A stretch of DNA of 25,119 bases from Lentihominibacter faecis (GTDB lineage: Bacteria > Bacillota > Clostridia > Peptostreptococcales > Anaerovoracaceae), in NCBI RefSeq assembly GCF_014306095.1, contig NZ_JACRWC010000062.1:1-25119 (forward strand). The letters are read 5' to 3'. This document shows positions 15,380 to 23,589 of this stretch, piece after piece. How positions within the stretch are numbered: position 1 is the stretch's first letter; each line of letters starts with the position of its first letter. The notes beneath the pieces are model-generated. The model saw only the letters and a program-made list of their open reading frames with translations, was not told the DNA's origin and did no database searches. Made by a program: the position numbers and the translations under genes.

Positions 15380-16507
15380 ATGAAAAAAGCGTGGAATATT
15401 ATCAGGAAAATCATCGTGTGGGCGATCGTCGTGTTTTCGCTGGGAATGATGGCATTCACCATTATTTCCGTCACGACATTTGACCGGGCAGACCGCAGCG
15501 TATTTGGCTACAGTGCATTCATCGTACTGTCGGATTCCATGAAAGCTACGGATTTTGACGCCGGTGATCTGGTTATCATCAAACAGACCGATCCAAGCAC
15601 GCTGAAGGAAGGCGACATCATTTCATTCCAGTCGCCGGACGAATCCAATTATGGAGAAATCGTGACTCATAAAATCCGTGAAGTCACAACGGATGACGAA
15701 GGGCATCCGGGATTCATCACTTACGGAACGACGACCGATTCCAATGACCAGGGAATCGTAACCTATAATCTGGTGATCGGTAAATATCAGGGACATATTC
15801 CTAAAGTCGGGACATTCTTCAACTTCCTGAAGTCAGTTCCGGGATACTTCATCTGTATCTTCACTCCGTTCTTTATATTGATCCTTGTTCAGGCGCGCAA
15901 CAGCATCAAACTGTTCCGCAAATACAAGAAGGAACAGATGGAAGAGATCCAGGCAGAAAAGAAATCCCTGGAAGAAGAGCGGGTTCGCTCGCAGGAGATG
16001 ATGGAACAGCTGATGCGGATGCAGCAGGCAATGGAGAAAAACGGCGGACAGCTTCCGCCGGAATATCTGGCACAGATGCAGGCAGCTCAATCTGCAAAGC
16101 CTCCGGCTGACGCTCCGGATCATGCAAAGACTCCGGCTGACGTTCCGAAAGCTGCGCCGCAGCCAGTGTCACATGAAGCAACGATGCCTCAGCAGCCGAT
16201 ACAGCCGCAGTATGCAGCAACTCAGCAGCATACAGCACCGGTAAAGCCGAAAGCACCGACACGACCGGTACAGCCGCAGCAGGTTCGACCGGAAACTCCG
16301 GTGCAGTCGACACAGTATCGATCGCAACAGCCTGCACCGCAGAGGCCAAAGCCATCGCAGTCAGCACCGCAGCAGGCACGTCCGGCACAAAGACCGGTAC
16401 AGCCGCAGCCACAGTCAAGCCCTGCACCTCGCGCTCACGACAGCGCAGGCTTTGATATTAGAACTATTGTTGGAGAAGCCAATGACTCCGAAGATAGACA
16501 GAAATAG
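15380..16507 (+). CDS. sipW: SipW-type signal peptidase I with a long cytoplasmic Pro/Gln-rich tail
   Basis: A 375-residue membrane protease that would cut the signal peptides of the surface proteins encoded around it. The first helix is about residues 10-32. The catalytic serine lies in LSDSM (Ser53). The second catalytic residue is His97 in GEIVTHKI, as in the endoplasmic-reticulum or SipW type that uses His instead of Lys. A second helix is at about 153-172. Typical SipW proteins end soon after that. This one goes on with a charged coiled coil (about 178-220, KKEQMEEIQAEKK), a Pro/Gln/Ala-rich low-complexity region (about 236-350) and a more ordered end, GFDIRTIVGEAND. The predicted topology puts the extension in the cytoplasm. 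AAGGAGAC at 15363-15370 sets the start. It lies 40 nt after the two-domain gene and 55 nt before the first subunit gene. Confidence 0.9.
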   Translation: MKKAWNIIRKIIVWAIVVFSLGMMAFTIISVTTFDRADRSVFGYSAFIVLSDSMKATDFDAGDLVIIKQTDPSTLKEGDIISFQSPDESNYGEIVTHKIREVTTDDEGHPGFITYGTTTDSNDQGIVTYNLVIGKYQGHIPKVGTFFNFLKSVPGYFICIFTPFFILILVQARNSIKLFRKYKKEQMEEIQAEKKSLEEERVRSQEMMEQLMRMQQAMEKNGGQLPPEYLAQMQAAQSAKPPADAPDHAKTPADVPKAAPQPVSHEATMPQQPIQPQYAATQQHTAPVKPKAPTRPVQPQQVRPETPVQSTQYRSQQPAPQRPKPSQSAPQQARPAQRPVQPQPQSSPAPRAHDSAGFDIRTIVGEANDSEDRQK

Positions 16508-16562
16508 AAACAGGCTTTAGGTATTATAAATCATATCATCATTTGCGAGAAAGGAAAAGACT

Positions 16563-17780
16563 ATGAACGAAAGCACGAAAACGAAAAAAGCGCTCCGCGG
16601 CAGTCTGTTCGCATTGTTCTTATGCATCGTACTGCTGATCGGAACAACATTCGCCTGGTTCACGGACACTGCAAGCACAGGCGTGAACAAGATTCAGGCA
16701 GGAAATCTGAAGGTAGATATTGTAGATGCAACAAATACTGCAAAATCTCTTAAAGGAGATACGCTGAAGTTTACAGATGTAAATAATTCTACAGATATCC
16801 TTTGGGAACCGGGAGTAACCTTTAATACACCAGCATTTAAAATCAAGAACGCAGGTAATCTTGCCCTGAAATATAAGCTGACACTGAATGGAGTTACTGG
16901 TGACCAGGAATTGCTTGATGCAATTACGTTCTCGGTTGTTGATGAAAATGGAAAGGCAGTTAATCTTGATACCTTCGAAGGAAAACTCGCAAAAGAAGGA
17001 ATGAGTGGTGCTCTCTACATTCAGGGACACATGGACGAAGCAGCTGGTAATGAGTGTCAGGGTAAATCTCTTGAAAGTTTGAGTCTGACAGTTGTTGCAA
17101 CGCAGGATACAGTAGAAAACGACAGCTTTGGTCCGGATTACGACAAGAATGCAACCTATCCGGTAGCTTCCGCTTCCGAGCTGAAAACTGCACTTAACAA
17201 TGGTGGCACGATTTCTGTAACGAAAGATATTAAAACAAACAACAGTGAAGATAGCGCTGTTGCTCGTATGGTCATCTCCAATCCGACTACACTGAACCTG
17301 GATAAGAAGATCATCAGCCCGGATAATATGGGGAACAACAGTAAAAATTTCGTAGCACTTTATGTAGAGGCAAATACGACGATCAACGCAACAAAAAATG
17401 GTGGTATTGATACTGGCAATAACGGTGGATATGGCATTAATGTTATGAATGGTGCAACATTGACGATAAACGGTGGATACTACTACGGTGGCGGTACTGC
17501 TGTTCAGGTGCAGGAGGGTACGCTAATTATTAATGATGGAACTTTTGCTTGCGAACCTTATGACAATCCGACATATGGGTACAATTTCCAGATAAATTGT
17601 ATTGATAGCGCATATAAAAATGGTGCGGCAAAAGTTATCATTAAGGGTGGTACTTTCATCAACTTCGATCCGTCGAACAATACTGCAGAGGGTGCAGGTA
17701 CGAACTTTGTAGCAGACGGCTACAAAGTAGTACCCGAAACTCATGGAACCGACACTTATTACAAAGTTGTAAAGAAATAA
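16563..17780 (+). CDS. SipW-dependent TasA-like surface protein, paralogue 1
   Basis: A 405-residue secreted protein. The N-terminus MNESTKTKKALRGSLFALFL plus a hydrophobic run and TTFAWFTDTASTG (28-40) is the signal class recognised by SipW; cleavage is expected near residues 31-33, by analogy with GGGTWA/AFND in TasA. A beta-sandwich like TasA follows (WEPG at 81-84, FKIKNAGNLALKYKL at 92-106). From about residue 205 on there is a beta-helix-like region with rungs such as TLTINGGYYYGGG and GTLIINDGTF. The end has the shared tail VADGYKVV...YYKVVKK. It is the first of four tandem paralogues and the only one without the two-hairpin RNA element upstream. The site GAAAGGAAA precedes the start. 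It is probably a subunit of a surface fibre or coat (inference). Confidence 0.82.
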   Translation: MNESTKTKKALRGSLFALFLCIVLLIGTTFAWFTDTASTGVNKIQAGNLKVDIVDATNTAKSLKGDTLKFTDVNNSTDILWEPGVTFNTPAFKIKNAGNLALKYKLTLNGVTGDQELLDAITFSVVDENGKAVNLDTFEGKLAKEGMSGALYIQGHMDEAAGNECQGKSLESLSLTVVATQDTVENDSFGPDYDKNATYPVASASELKTALNNGGTISVTKDIKTNNSEDSAVARMVISNPTTLNLDKKIISPDNMGNNSKNFVALYVEANTTINATKNGGIDTGNNGGYGINVMNGATLTINGGYYYGGGTAVQVQEGTLIINDGTFACEPYDNPTYGYNFQINCIDSAYKNGAAKVIIKGGTFINFDPSNNTAEGAGTNFVADGYKVVPETHGTDTYYKVVKK

Positions 17781-17791
17781 TTAATTAAACG

Positions 17792-18120
17792 AACAACACA
17801 CCTTTTAATTTTCATTTCTCCGCTCACCACCCGGTGAGCGGAGATCAAAGGGCATGGATCGCCATGATGGCAGAGTGCGTGTCCTTTGATCTCCGAGAAG
17901 GAGAAGCTCCTCTCCACGAAAATTTTTGGGGAGGGGGGTACAACGTACATCATTATAAAATATGGAGGAGCAAAACTATGAACGAAAGCACGAAAACGAA
18001 AAAAGCACTCCGCGGCAGTCTCTTTGCATTATTTTTATGCATCATACTGCTGATCGGAACAACATTCGCCTGGTTCACAGATACAGCAAGCACAGGCGTG
18101 AACAAGATCCAGGCAGGAAA
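17792..18120 (+). repeat. Long direct repeat, copy 1 (intergenic element plus signal-peptide coding region)
   Basis: This ~330-bp block recurs at about 19156-19480 with few differences: AACAACACACC leader, two hairpins, G-rich stretch, TACAACGTAC, CATTATAAAATATGGAGGAG and the first ~45 codons of the next gene. It indicates duplication of a whole leader-plus-signal module. Confidence 0.85.
17818..17895 (+). promoter_or_regulatory. Two-hairpin intercistronic RNA element, copy A
   Basis: Hairpin 1: CTCCGCTCACC (17818-17828) with GGTGAGCGGAG (17833-17843), 11 bp, loop ACCC. Hairpin 2: CGGAGATCAAAGG (17839-17851) with CCTTTGATCTCCG (17883-17895), 13 bp, extended inside by a G-U pair, around a 31-nt loop that itself holds GCCA/TGGC. 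The five bases CGGAG (17839-17843) can pair in either hairpin, so the two full forms exclude each other at that point. There is no T-run. Confidence 0.75.
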
Positions 18121-19150
18121 TCTGGATGTGGAACTGGAATACAGTACAGATTGTTCCACTTGGAAGACTGCAAATCAGAATACTCAGATGTTTAATGACA
18201 ACACACTTTGGGAGCCGGGGCACACAGAGGTTGTATATCTCCGTGTGAAGAATGCTGGAAATCTGGCACTGAAATACAATATAGCTACAAACTCTTATGA
18301 TATGGAAAGAGGAAAAAATGCTGCGGGTGATTTGTTCTATATTGATCAATATCTGAAGATCGGTACCGTGCAGACGGATACTGCTTTTGCAAACCGTGAA
18401 GCAGCGATTGCAGCAATCGCTGATACAGAGAAGACAATAGCAAAAGAAACTCCGATCAGTAATGATTGGACTGTTTTGAAGGCTGGCGAAAAGAGTGCAC
18501 CAACTGCGGTTGTTCTCTATATGCCGACTACAGTTGGTAATGAAGCGAACAATGTTCAGTCTTGGCGTAAGCCTTCACTGAAAGGACTCGGACTGGTTGT
18601 AAATGCAACTCAGGCAACTGTGGAATCTGATAGCTTCAATAATACATATGATGAAAACGCTGCAACGACGCTTTCAACAGTAAGTTACAGTTCTGGACAG
18701 CATAATATTACTGGAAAAATTCAGGCAAATGGCAGTTTTGGTGCAGTTCAGGCTGAGGGAACAGCTCAGTTTACCATAGATGCTGACGTCTATGCTGTGT
18801 ACAATAATGGCGGTGCCATGGCTGTTGAAGCTGGTGGAACCAGTAGGGTTATCATCAATGGAGGAGACTTCCGTCAGGTAGGAGTACCGAAGGATGATCC
18901 TGTATGCGATTTGATTTATGCAACGAATAGTGCGACTATCGAGATTAAGGGTGGAACTTTTAAAGCCGTTACACCTGCCAATACTCTCAATGTTAAGGAC
19001 ACAGATAGAGGTAGTGCGAAAATTATCGTTAAGGGCGGATCTTTCTATAAATTCGATCCATCGAAAGATAATCCTGGAGAGATTACAATTCCTGACGGCT
19101 ACAAAGTAGTAAAGGACGGCGACTGGTATAAAGTCGTTGCTAATAACTAA
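17978..19150 (+). CDS. SipW-dependent TasA-like surface protein, paralogue 2
   Basis: A 390-residue secreted protein with the same signal region as paralogue 1 and TTFAWFTDTASTG. The TasA-like sandwich is present (LWEPGHTEVVYLRVKNAGN), but the sandwich and the later region differ most of the four from the others. The beta-helix-like part (about 230-370) has rungs such as FTIDADVYAVYNNGG, SRVIINGGDF and ATIEIKGGTF. The tail PDGYKVVKDGDWYKVV is shared. The frame is open upstream to 17834, but that part runs through the hairpin element, and GGAGGAG (17964-17970) seven nt before the ATG at 17978 sets the start. Confidence 0.82.
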   Translation: MNESTKTKKALRGSLFALFLCIILLIGTTFAWFTDTASTGVNKIQAGNLDVELEYSTDCSTWKTANQNTQMFNDNTLWEPGHTEVVYLRVKNAGNLALKYNIATNSYDMERGKNAAGDLFYIDQYLKIGTVQTDTAFANREAAIAAIADTEKTIAKETPISNDWTVLKAGEKSAPTAVVLYMPTTVGNEANNVQSWRKPSLKGLGLVVNATQATVESDSFNNTYDENAATTLSTVSYSSGQHNITGKIQANGSFGAVQAEGTAQFTIDADVYAVYNNGGAMAVEAGGTSRVIINGGDFRQVGVPKDDPVCDLIYATNSATIEIKGGTFKAVTPANTLNVKDTDRGSAKIIVKGGSFYKFDPSKDNPGEITIPDGYKVVKDGDWYKVVANN

Positions 19151-19155
19151 TTTCA

Positions 19156-19480
19156 AACAACACACCTTTTAATTTTCATTTCTCTGCTCGCCGTCTGGTG
19201 AGCGGAGATCAAAGGACATGGATCGCCATGATGGCAGAGTGCGTGTCCTTTGATCTCCGAGAAGGAGAAGCTCCTCTTCTCGAAAATATTCGGGAGGGGG
19301 TACAACGTACGTCATTATAAAATATGGAGGAGCGAACTATGAACGAAAGCACGAAAACCAAAAAAGCACTCCGTGGCAGTCTCTTTGCATTATTTTTATG
19401 CATCGTGCTGCTCATCGGAACGACCTTCGCTTGGTTTACAGATACAGCGAGCACAGGCGTGAATAACATCCAGGCAGGGA
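19156..19480 (+). repeat. Long direct repeat, copy 2
   Basis: Counterpart of about 17792-18120, with the same leader, hairpins, G-rich run and signal-peptide codons. Most differences in the hairpins keep the base pairs. Confidence 0.85.
19182..19259 (+). promoter_or_regulatory. Two-hairpin intercistronic RNA element, copy B
   Basis: Hairpin 1: 19182-19192 with 19197-19207. Two substitutions relative to copy A both become G-U pairs. Hairpin 2: CGGAGATCAAAGGACA (19203-19218) with TGTCCTTTGATCTCCG (19244-19259), 16 bp perfect. The shared segment is CGGAG (19203-19207), as in copy A. Confidence 0.75.
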
Positions 19481-20574
19481 ACCTGAAGGTGGATTTACAG
19501 ATGAAAGATGCCAATGGTAGTTGGGTATCTGCTGAGGGTAAAACGATTGATTTTGTAAAAGCTTCAGGACATGAAAATGAAGCGATTCTCTGGGAACCGG
19601 GATGTACTTATGAATTGCCGGTACTCCGCGTTGTCAATAAGGGGAATCTGGCATTGAAGTATAAGATCAAGATAAATGGTATCCAGGGAGATGAAAAGTT
19701 AAATGAAGTCATCAATTGGACTATCAGCGATGTTGCCCTTGATACAGATCACAGTCTTGCAGCAGGCGCAACTTCAGAGGATCTTACAATTAAAGGTCAT
19801 ATGCAGGAATCAGCAGGCAATGAATATCAGGGACTGTCGATCGATGGTATTAGCATTACAATATACGCAACTCAGGATACGGTAGAAAGCGACAGTTTTG
19901 GTAATACATACGATGCGAATGCTGGTTATCCAGTTACGAAGTATTCCAATATGAAGAAAGCTTTTGCTGATGGTGGATCGATTGCAATCAATGATAACAT
20001 CACTGCAGATGAGTCGAAAACAGCAGCAGCGGATCGTGTAACTGTCAAAGCTCCAACGACGTTATATTTAGGTGCTATGTATACTGTGCCGGGAAGCTTG
20101 GAAGATTCTAATAACTGGGCAGCATTGTATGTGAATAAAGACCTGACGATCAATGCCTCTAGCAAGGGAGGAATCAATTGCCTGGATAAAACAGAGGCAA
20201 GTGCATCTTATATAGGTGGTCCATATGTTGCACACATTAAGGGTGAAGATATCACGGTCACTGTCAATGGAGGAAAATACTATGGAGGCGGTACGATTTT
20301 CAATGTTGAGAAGGGAACGTTGATCGTAAATGATGGCTTCTTCCAAGTTGCACCTGATGTTGATACGAAAGATTACAGATACACATTAAATTGTATTGAT
20401 GGGAATTATAAAAATGGAACTGCAAAAATCATTGTTAAAGGTGGTACTTATGTAAACTTTGACCCGTCTAACAATGGTGCAGAAGGTTCAGGAACAAACT
20501 TCGTAGCAGATGGTTACAAGGTAGTCTCCGAACCCCACGGATCTGACACTTGGTACAAAGTTGTTGCAGAATAG
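19339..20574 (+). CDS. SipW-dependent TasA-like surface protein, paralogue 3
   Basis: A 411-residue secreted protein with the shared signal region. The sandwich has LWEPGCTYELPVLRVVNKGN and a QESAGNEYQGLSIDGISIT block that is nearly identical in paralogue 4. The beta-helix-like region (about 205-390) includes DLTINASSKGGI, ITVTVNGGKYYGGG and GTLIVNDGFF, and a KIIVKGGTYVNFDPSNN block like paralogue 1. The tail is VADGYKVV...TWYKVV. The ATG at 19339 is chosen; an in-frame ATG at 19324 overlaps the GGAGGAG ribosome site itself. Its mosaic similarity to paralogues 1 and 4 hints at recombination between copies. Confidence 0.82.
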   Translation: MNESTKTKKALRGSLFALFLCIVLLIGTTFAWFTDTASTGVNNIQAGNLKVDLQMKDANGSWVSAEGKTIDFVKASGHENEAILWEPGCTYELPVLRVVNKGNLALKYKIKINGIQGDEKLNEVINWTISDVALDTDHSLAAGATSEDLTIKGHMQESAGNEYQGLSIDGISITIYATQDTVESDSFGNTYDANAGYPVTKYSNMKKAFADGGSIAINDNITADESKTAAADRVTVKAPTTLYLGAMYTVPGSLEDSNNWAALYVNKDLTINASSKGGINCLDKTEASASYIGGPYVAHIKGEDITVTVNGGKYYGGGTIFNVEKGTLIVNDGFFQVAPDVDTKDYRYTLNCIDGNYKNGTAKIIVKGGTYVNFDPSNNGAEGSGTNFVADGYKVVSEPHGSDTWYKVVAE

Positions 20575-20603
20575 AAACGATTAGAAAATCTAAGATTGAT
20601 ATA

Positions 20604-20687
20604 CTCAGCTCACCGTCCGGTGAGTAGGAAGTAAAGGATATGTTATCAGACTGTATAATGATAGGTACTGTGTCCTTTACTTTCCGA
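20604..20687 (+). promoter_or_regulatory. Two-hairpin intercistronic RNA element, copy C
   Basis: Hairpin 1: CTCACC (20609-20614) with GGTGAG (20619-20624), loop GTCC, a shorter form. Hairpin 2: GTAAAGGATA (20631-20640) with TGTCCTTTAC (20671-20680), one G-U, then GGAA/TTCC outside one bulged base (20627-20630, 20682-20685). Relative to copies A and B, two neighbouring pairs changed on both sides (C-G to T-A and T-A to G-C). The overlap of the two hairpins is not kept here. Confidence 0.65.
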
Positions 20688-20735
20688 TGGAAATGGGTAT
20701 TGAATTAGAAAATTTAAGCAGAAAGGAAGAAGCAA

Positions 20736-22016
20736 ATGAACGAGAGCACAAAAACGAAAAAAGCACTCCGTGGCAGTCTCTTTGCATTATTCTTATGCAT
20801 CGTGCTGCTGATCGGAACGACCTTTGCCTGGTTCACAGATACCGCGAGCACAGGCGTGAACAAGATCCAGTCAGGGAATTTGAAGGTGGATTTAGAAGTT
20901 GCCACTGCATGGGATGATAATGGGACTGTTACAAAGTGGGAATCTGCAAAGGATAAGACACTGGATTTCAAGAAAGCAAAGGGTGCTGAAGAAGATCAGA
21001 TCCTTTGGGAACCTGGATGTAGATATAAACTTCCAGAAATCAGGATTGTTAATAAAGGTAATTTAGCATTGAAGTATCGTCTTAAGATTGATGGAATCAA
21101 AGGTGATGCAAAGTTGAATGAAGTCATCGACTGGACGATTGGTGATAATACGATTGATGAAGAAAAAGTTCTGAATGCTGGAAAGAATTCTGAGCCAATG
21201 ACAATTCAGGGACACATGCAGGAATCCGCAGGCAATGAATATCAGGGACTGTCGATCGATGGTATCAGCATTACAGTATATGCAACGCAGGCTTCGGTAG
21301 AAAGTGACAGCTTTGGTCCGGAATATGATCAGAATGCGGCTTACACTATTTCTGCCAAGGATGCAAACGGTCTGACAAAGGCTATCAAGGATGCCAAGGC
21401 AGGAGATACGATCACATTTGATGAAAATGTTGCAATCACACCGGTTGTTGAAGACACTACTGAACAGACACTGGTTCCTCAGACGGTTCTGAACAAATCA
21501 GCAACATTGAATTTAGCTGGCAAGAAATTGACTGTGGATGGAGCGGCTGCAGATTATGGGAAGGCATCTCCACTTATCATGAATGTTGATGGTGCAGATA
21601 CAAATGTAACTATTGAAGGTGATGGTGAAATCAATTGTGAGGCAGGTAATAACCAGGTTTACGGAATCAACATTACAAATGGTGCAAGCTTAACCATAAA
21701 AGATGGCAAATACTATGGTGCAATGACAGCAATTCAGGTACAGAAAGGCTCACTGACAATTAAGGGTGGATTCTTTGATATGGCACCTACATGTAAAGCT
21801 CAGGTTCCTCAGTATGCGAAGTATGTTGTAAATGCGATTGATTCAGCATATAAAGACGGTACCGCTAAAATTTCCATTACAGGTGGAACGTTTGTAAACT
21901 TTGATCCATCGGCTAATCCGGAAGGCACAGGAACAAGCTATGTAGCAGACGGTTACAAAGTTACTTCTGAGAAGCAGTCTAATGGAGATACTTGGTACAC
22001 AGTAGTAAAAAAATAA
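20736..22016 (+). CDS. SipW-dependent TasA-like surface protein, paralogue 4
   Basis: A 426-residue secreted protein with the shared signal region (TTFAWFTDTASTG). The sandwich contains LWEPGCRYKLPEIRIVNKGN and the QESAGNEYQGLSIDGISIT block shared with paralogue 3. The beta-helix-like region (about 205-405) begins with NGLTKAIKDAKAGDTITFD and includes TLNLAGKKLTVDG, ASLTIKDGKYYG and GSLTIKGGFFDM. The tail is VADGYKVTSEKQ...TWYTVVKK. AGAAAGGAAGAAG (20719-20731) sets the start. Variation sits mainly in the beta-helix region, the part likely to be exposed. Confidence 0.82.
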   Translation: MNESTKTKKALRGSLFALFLCIVLLIGTTFAWFTDTASTGVNKIQSGNLKVDLEVATAWDDNGTVTKWESAKDKTLDFKKAKGAEEDQILWEPGCRYKLPEIRIVNKGNLALKYRLKIDGIKGDAKLNEVIDWTIGDNTIDEEKVLNAGKNSEPMTIQGHMQESAGNEYQGLSIDGISITVYATQASVESDSFGPEYDQNAAYTISAKDANGLTKAIKDAKAGDTITFDENVAITPVVEDTTEQTLVPQTVLNKSATLNLAGKKLTVDGAAADYGKASPLIMNVDGADTNVTIEGDGEINCEAGNNQVYGINITNGASLTIKDGKYYGAMTAIQVQKGSLTIKGGFFDMAPTCKAQVPQYAKYVVNAIDSAYKDGTAKISITGGTFVNFDPSANPEGTGTSYVADGYKVTSEKQSNGDTWYTVVKK

Positions 22017-22050
22017 AATCGACAGCAATATAGAATTTTAATTTTTCATG

Positions 22051-22121
22051 TTTCCACCCGCCTTTTGGCGGGCGGAAATCAAAGGGTACAGAGAATAATA
22101 TTGTGTGCCTTTTGATTTCTG
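22051..22121 (+). promoter_or_regulatory. Two-hairpin intercistronic RNA element, copy D
   Basis: Hairpin 1: TTTCC-A-CCCGCC (22051-22062) with GGCGGG-C-GGAAA (22067-22078), 11 bp plus one A-C mismatch, loop TTTT. Its sequence differs at most stem positions from copy A but it still pairs. Hairpin 2: 22073-22090 with 22104-22121, 18 bp including three G-U pairs. GGAAA (22074-22078) can pair in either hairpin. The upstream TTTTAATTTTTCAT recalls copies A and B. Confidence 0.7.
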
Positions 22122-22146
22122 AAAACAGACAGAAGGAGATTCTGAT

Positions 22147-23571
22147 ATGAAGCGGAGCAGTACAACGAAAAAAGCTCTTTTTATAAGTACGTGTGCGCTG
22201 TTGTTCAGCATGTTGATGATGGCTGGAAGTACTTTCGCATGGTTCACCGACAGCGTCAGCAGCGGCACTAACACGATCATGACCGGCAAACTGGACGTGC
22301 AGCTTTTGCATACAAATCAGTATGTGACAACTGCGGAGGAAGTGGGGCAGAATACGTTACTGTTTACGGATAAAGAAGGAAAATCCATAGACTGGGAGCC
22401 GGGTGCAGTGGCGTATGAAAATTTCACCGTAAAAAACAGTGGGGATCTGGCGCTGAACTACAGACTGGCACTGGACCTCAACAATGCCAACACCATTGCA
22501 GGAACAACCAAGTCATTAAAAGATGTATTGAAAGTCAAGGTTCTGGATCATGAAGTAACTTCAGAAGATGTGAAAGAACAGGCTTTGAAGAATGCAGAGG
22601 ACTTTGTATCAGTAACAGATGGACAGATCAGCATCCCGACACAGGCAAAGGATCCTGCGGAGCAGAAACTTTTGCAGAAAGGATCTGAAGGAGATTCTAG
22701 TAAAACTTACGGAGTCATCGTTTACTGGCAGCCGGATCCGGAAAAGGATTATGAGTATAACCTCTCCAACTATCCGGACAAGAACGCTGCAGGGAAGCCG
22801 ATCGATAAGACGAGTGACGGTAAGACGGAGCTTTCCATTGATTTGGGCGTAAGCCTGGGAGCTACGCAGGCACCTGAAGAATCCGACAGCAATGGAAGCG
22901 ATTATGATAAAAATGCTATTTACCCGGTATCCAATAAGGGTGAGCTGGAAAAGGCGTTACAGACCGCAGAGAAAGGTGATGTGGTCGAATTGACCGGAAA
23001 TATTACATTGACTGCGCCGCTGCCGATAACGAAGGATGTAACGATCCGAAGTGTTGGTGGTGCTGCGATTTCCGGCGAGGCTTTTGAGGTCAGCTCGTCT
23101 GCCGATGTGACTTTGCAGGGCGTGACTTTTAAAGCACCGAGAACATCGGACAACCAGGGCGTCAGTCTGAAGGCTTCTGAATACGCGGGCAAACTGATCT
23201 TACAGGATTGTACCTTTGAGGAGCCGCAGTGGAGCAGCGTGGTCGTTACGGCGACGGCGTCTGCGGATATCACGATCAAGGGCTGTACCTTTGATGCAAA
23301 GTCATCAGCAGGGCATAAGGATGATTCGACTGGTTCCTCTGCGTTGACTAAGGGCGCTCATCAGGTTATGAAGATAACGGGTGAGTCAGGAACGAAGCTA
23401 GCTTTGACGGGAAATACGTTTACTGGATTAAAAGAGTGTCATGCTTCGTCATCGGTAGTTGTCAGCGGGATTTCAGCGAATGGAATGACCTGTGAGAAAA
23501 ATACTGCAGACGAAACAGCGAAAATCAGCATTGCGAATAACGGCAGCCTGAAAGGCTTTGCAAAAAAATAA
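22147..23571 (+). CDS. Larger SipW-dependent TasA-like protein with a beta-helix-like domain
   Basis: A 474-residue secreted protein, more distant from the four paralogues. The N-terminus MKRSSTTKKALFIS plus a hydrophobic run and STFAWFTDSVSSGTNTI has the SipW signal form. The sandwich includes DWEPGAVAYENFTVKNSGD and LALNYRLALDL (about 90-120). Residues about 255-460 look like a parallel beta-helix (VVELTGNITLTAPLPI, DVTLQGVTFKAP, KLILQDCTFEEP, DITIKGCTFDAKS), a fold common in adhesins and carbohydrate-binding surface proteins. The DGYKVV tail of the paralogues is absent. AGAAGGAGA (22131-22139) precedes the start. It is preceded by RNA element copy D and followed after nine nt by the last gene. 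Confidence 0.8.
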   Translation: MKRSSTTKKALFISTCALLFSMLMMAGSTFAWFTDSVSSGTNTIMTGKLDVQLLHTNQYVTTAEEVGQNTLLFTDKEGKSIDWEPGAVAYENFTVKNSGDLALNYRLALDLNNANTIAGTTKSLKDVLKVKVLDHEVTSEDVKEQALKNAEDFVSVTDGQISIPTQAKDPAEQKLLQKGSEGDSSKTYGVIVYWQPDPEKDYEYNLSNYPDKNAAGKPIDKTSDGKTELSIDLGVSLGATQAPEESDSNGSDYDKNAIYPVSNKGELEKALQTAEKGDVVELTGNITLTAPLPITKDVTIRSVGGAAISGEAFEVSSSADVTLQGVTFKAPRTSDNQGVSLKASEYAGKLILQDCTFEEPQWSSVVVTATASADITIKGCTFDAKSSAGHKDDSTGSSALTKGAHQVMKITGESGTKLALTGNTFTGLKECHASSSVVVSGISANGMTCEKNTADETAKISIANNGSLKGFAKK

Positions 23572-23589
23572 CGAGAGGACGTGTTACTG

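Noticed and set aside
17818-17843. Hairpin 1 of the RNA element as a Rho-independent terminator
   Set aside because: No T-run follows in any of the four copies.
17834-17977. 48-codon in-frame N-terminal extension of paralogue 2
   Set aside because: It runs through both hairpins of the RNA element and has no ribosome site of its own; the ATG at 17978 has GGAGGAG at the right distance and matches the paralogues.
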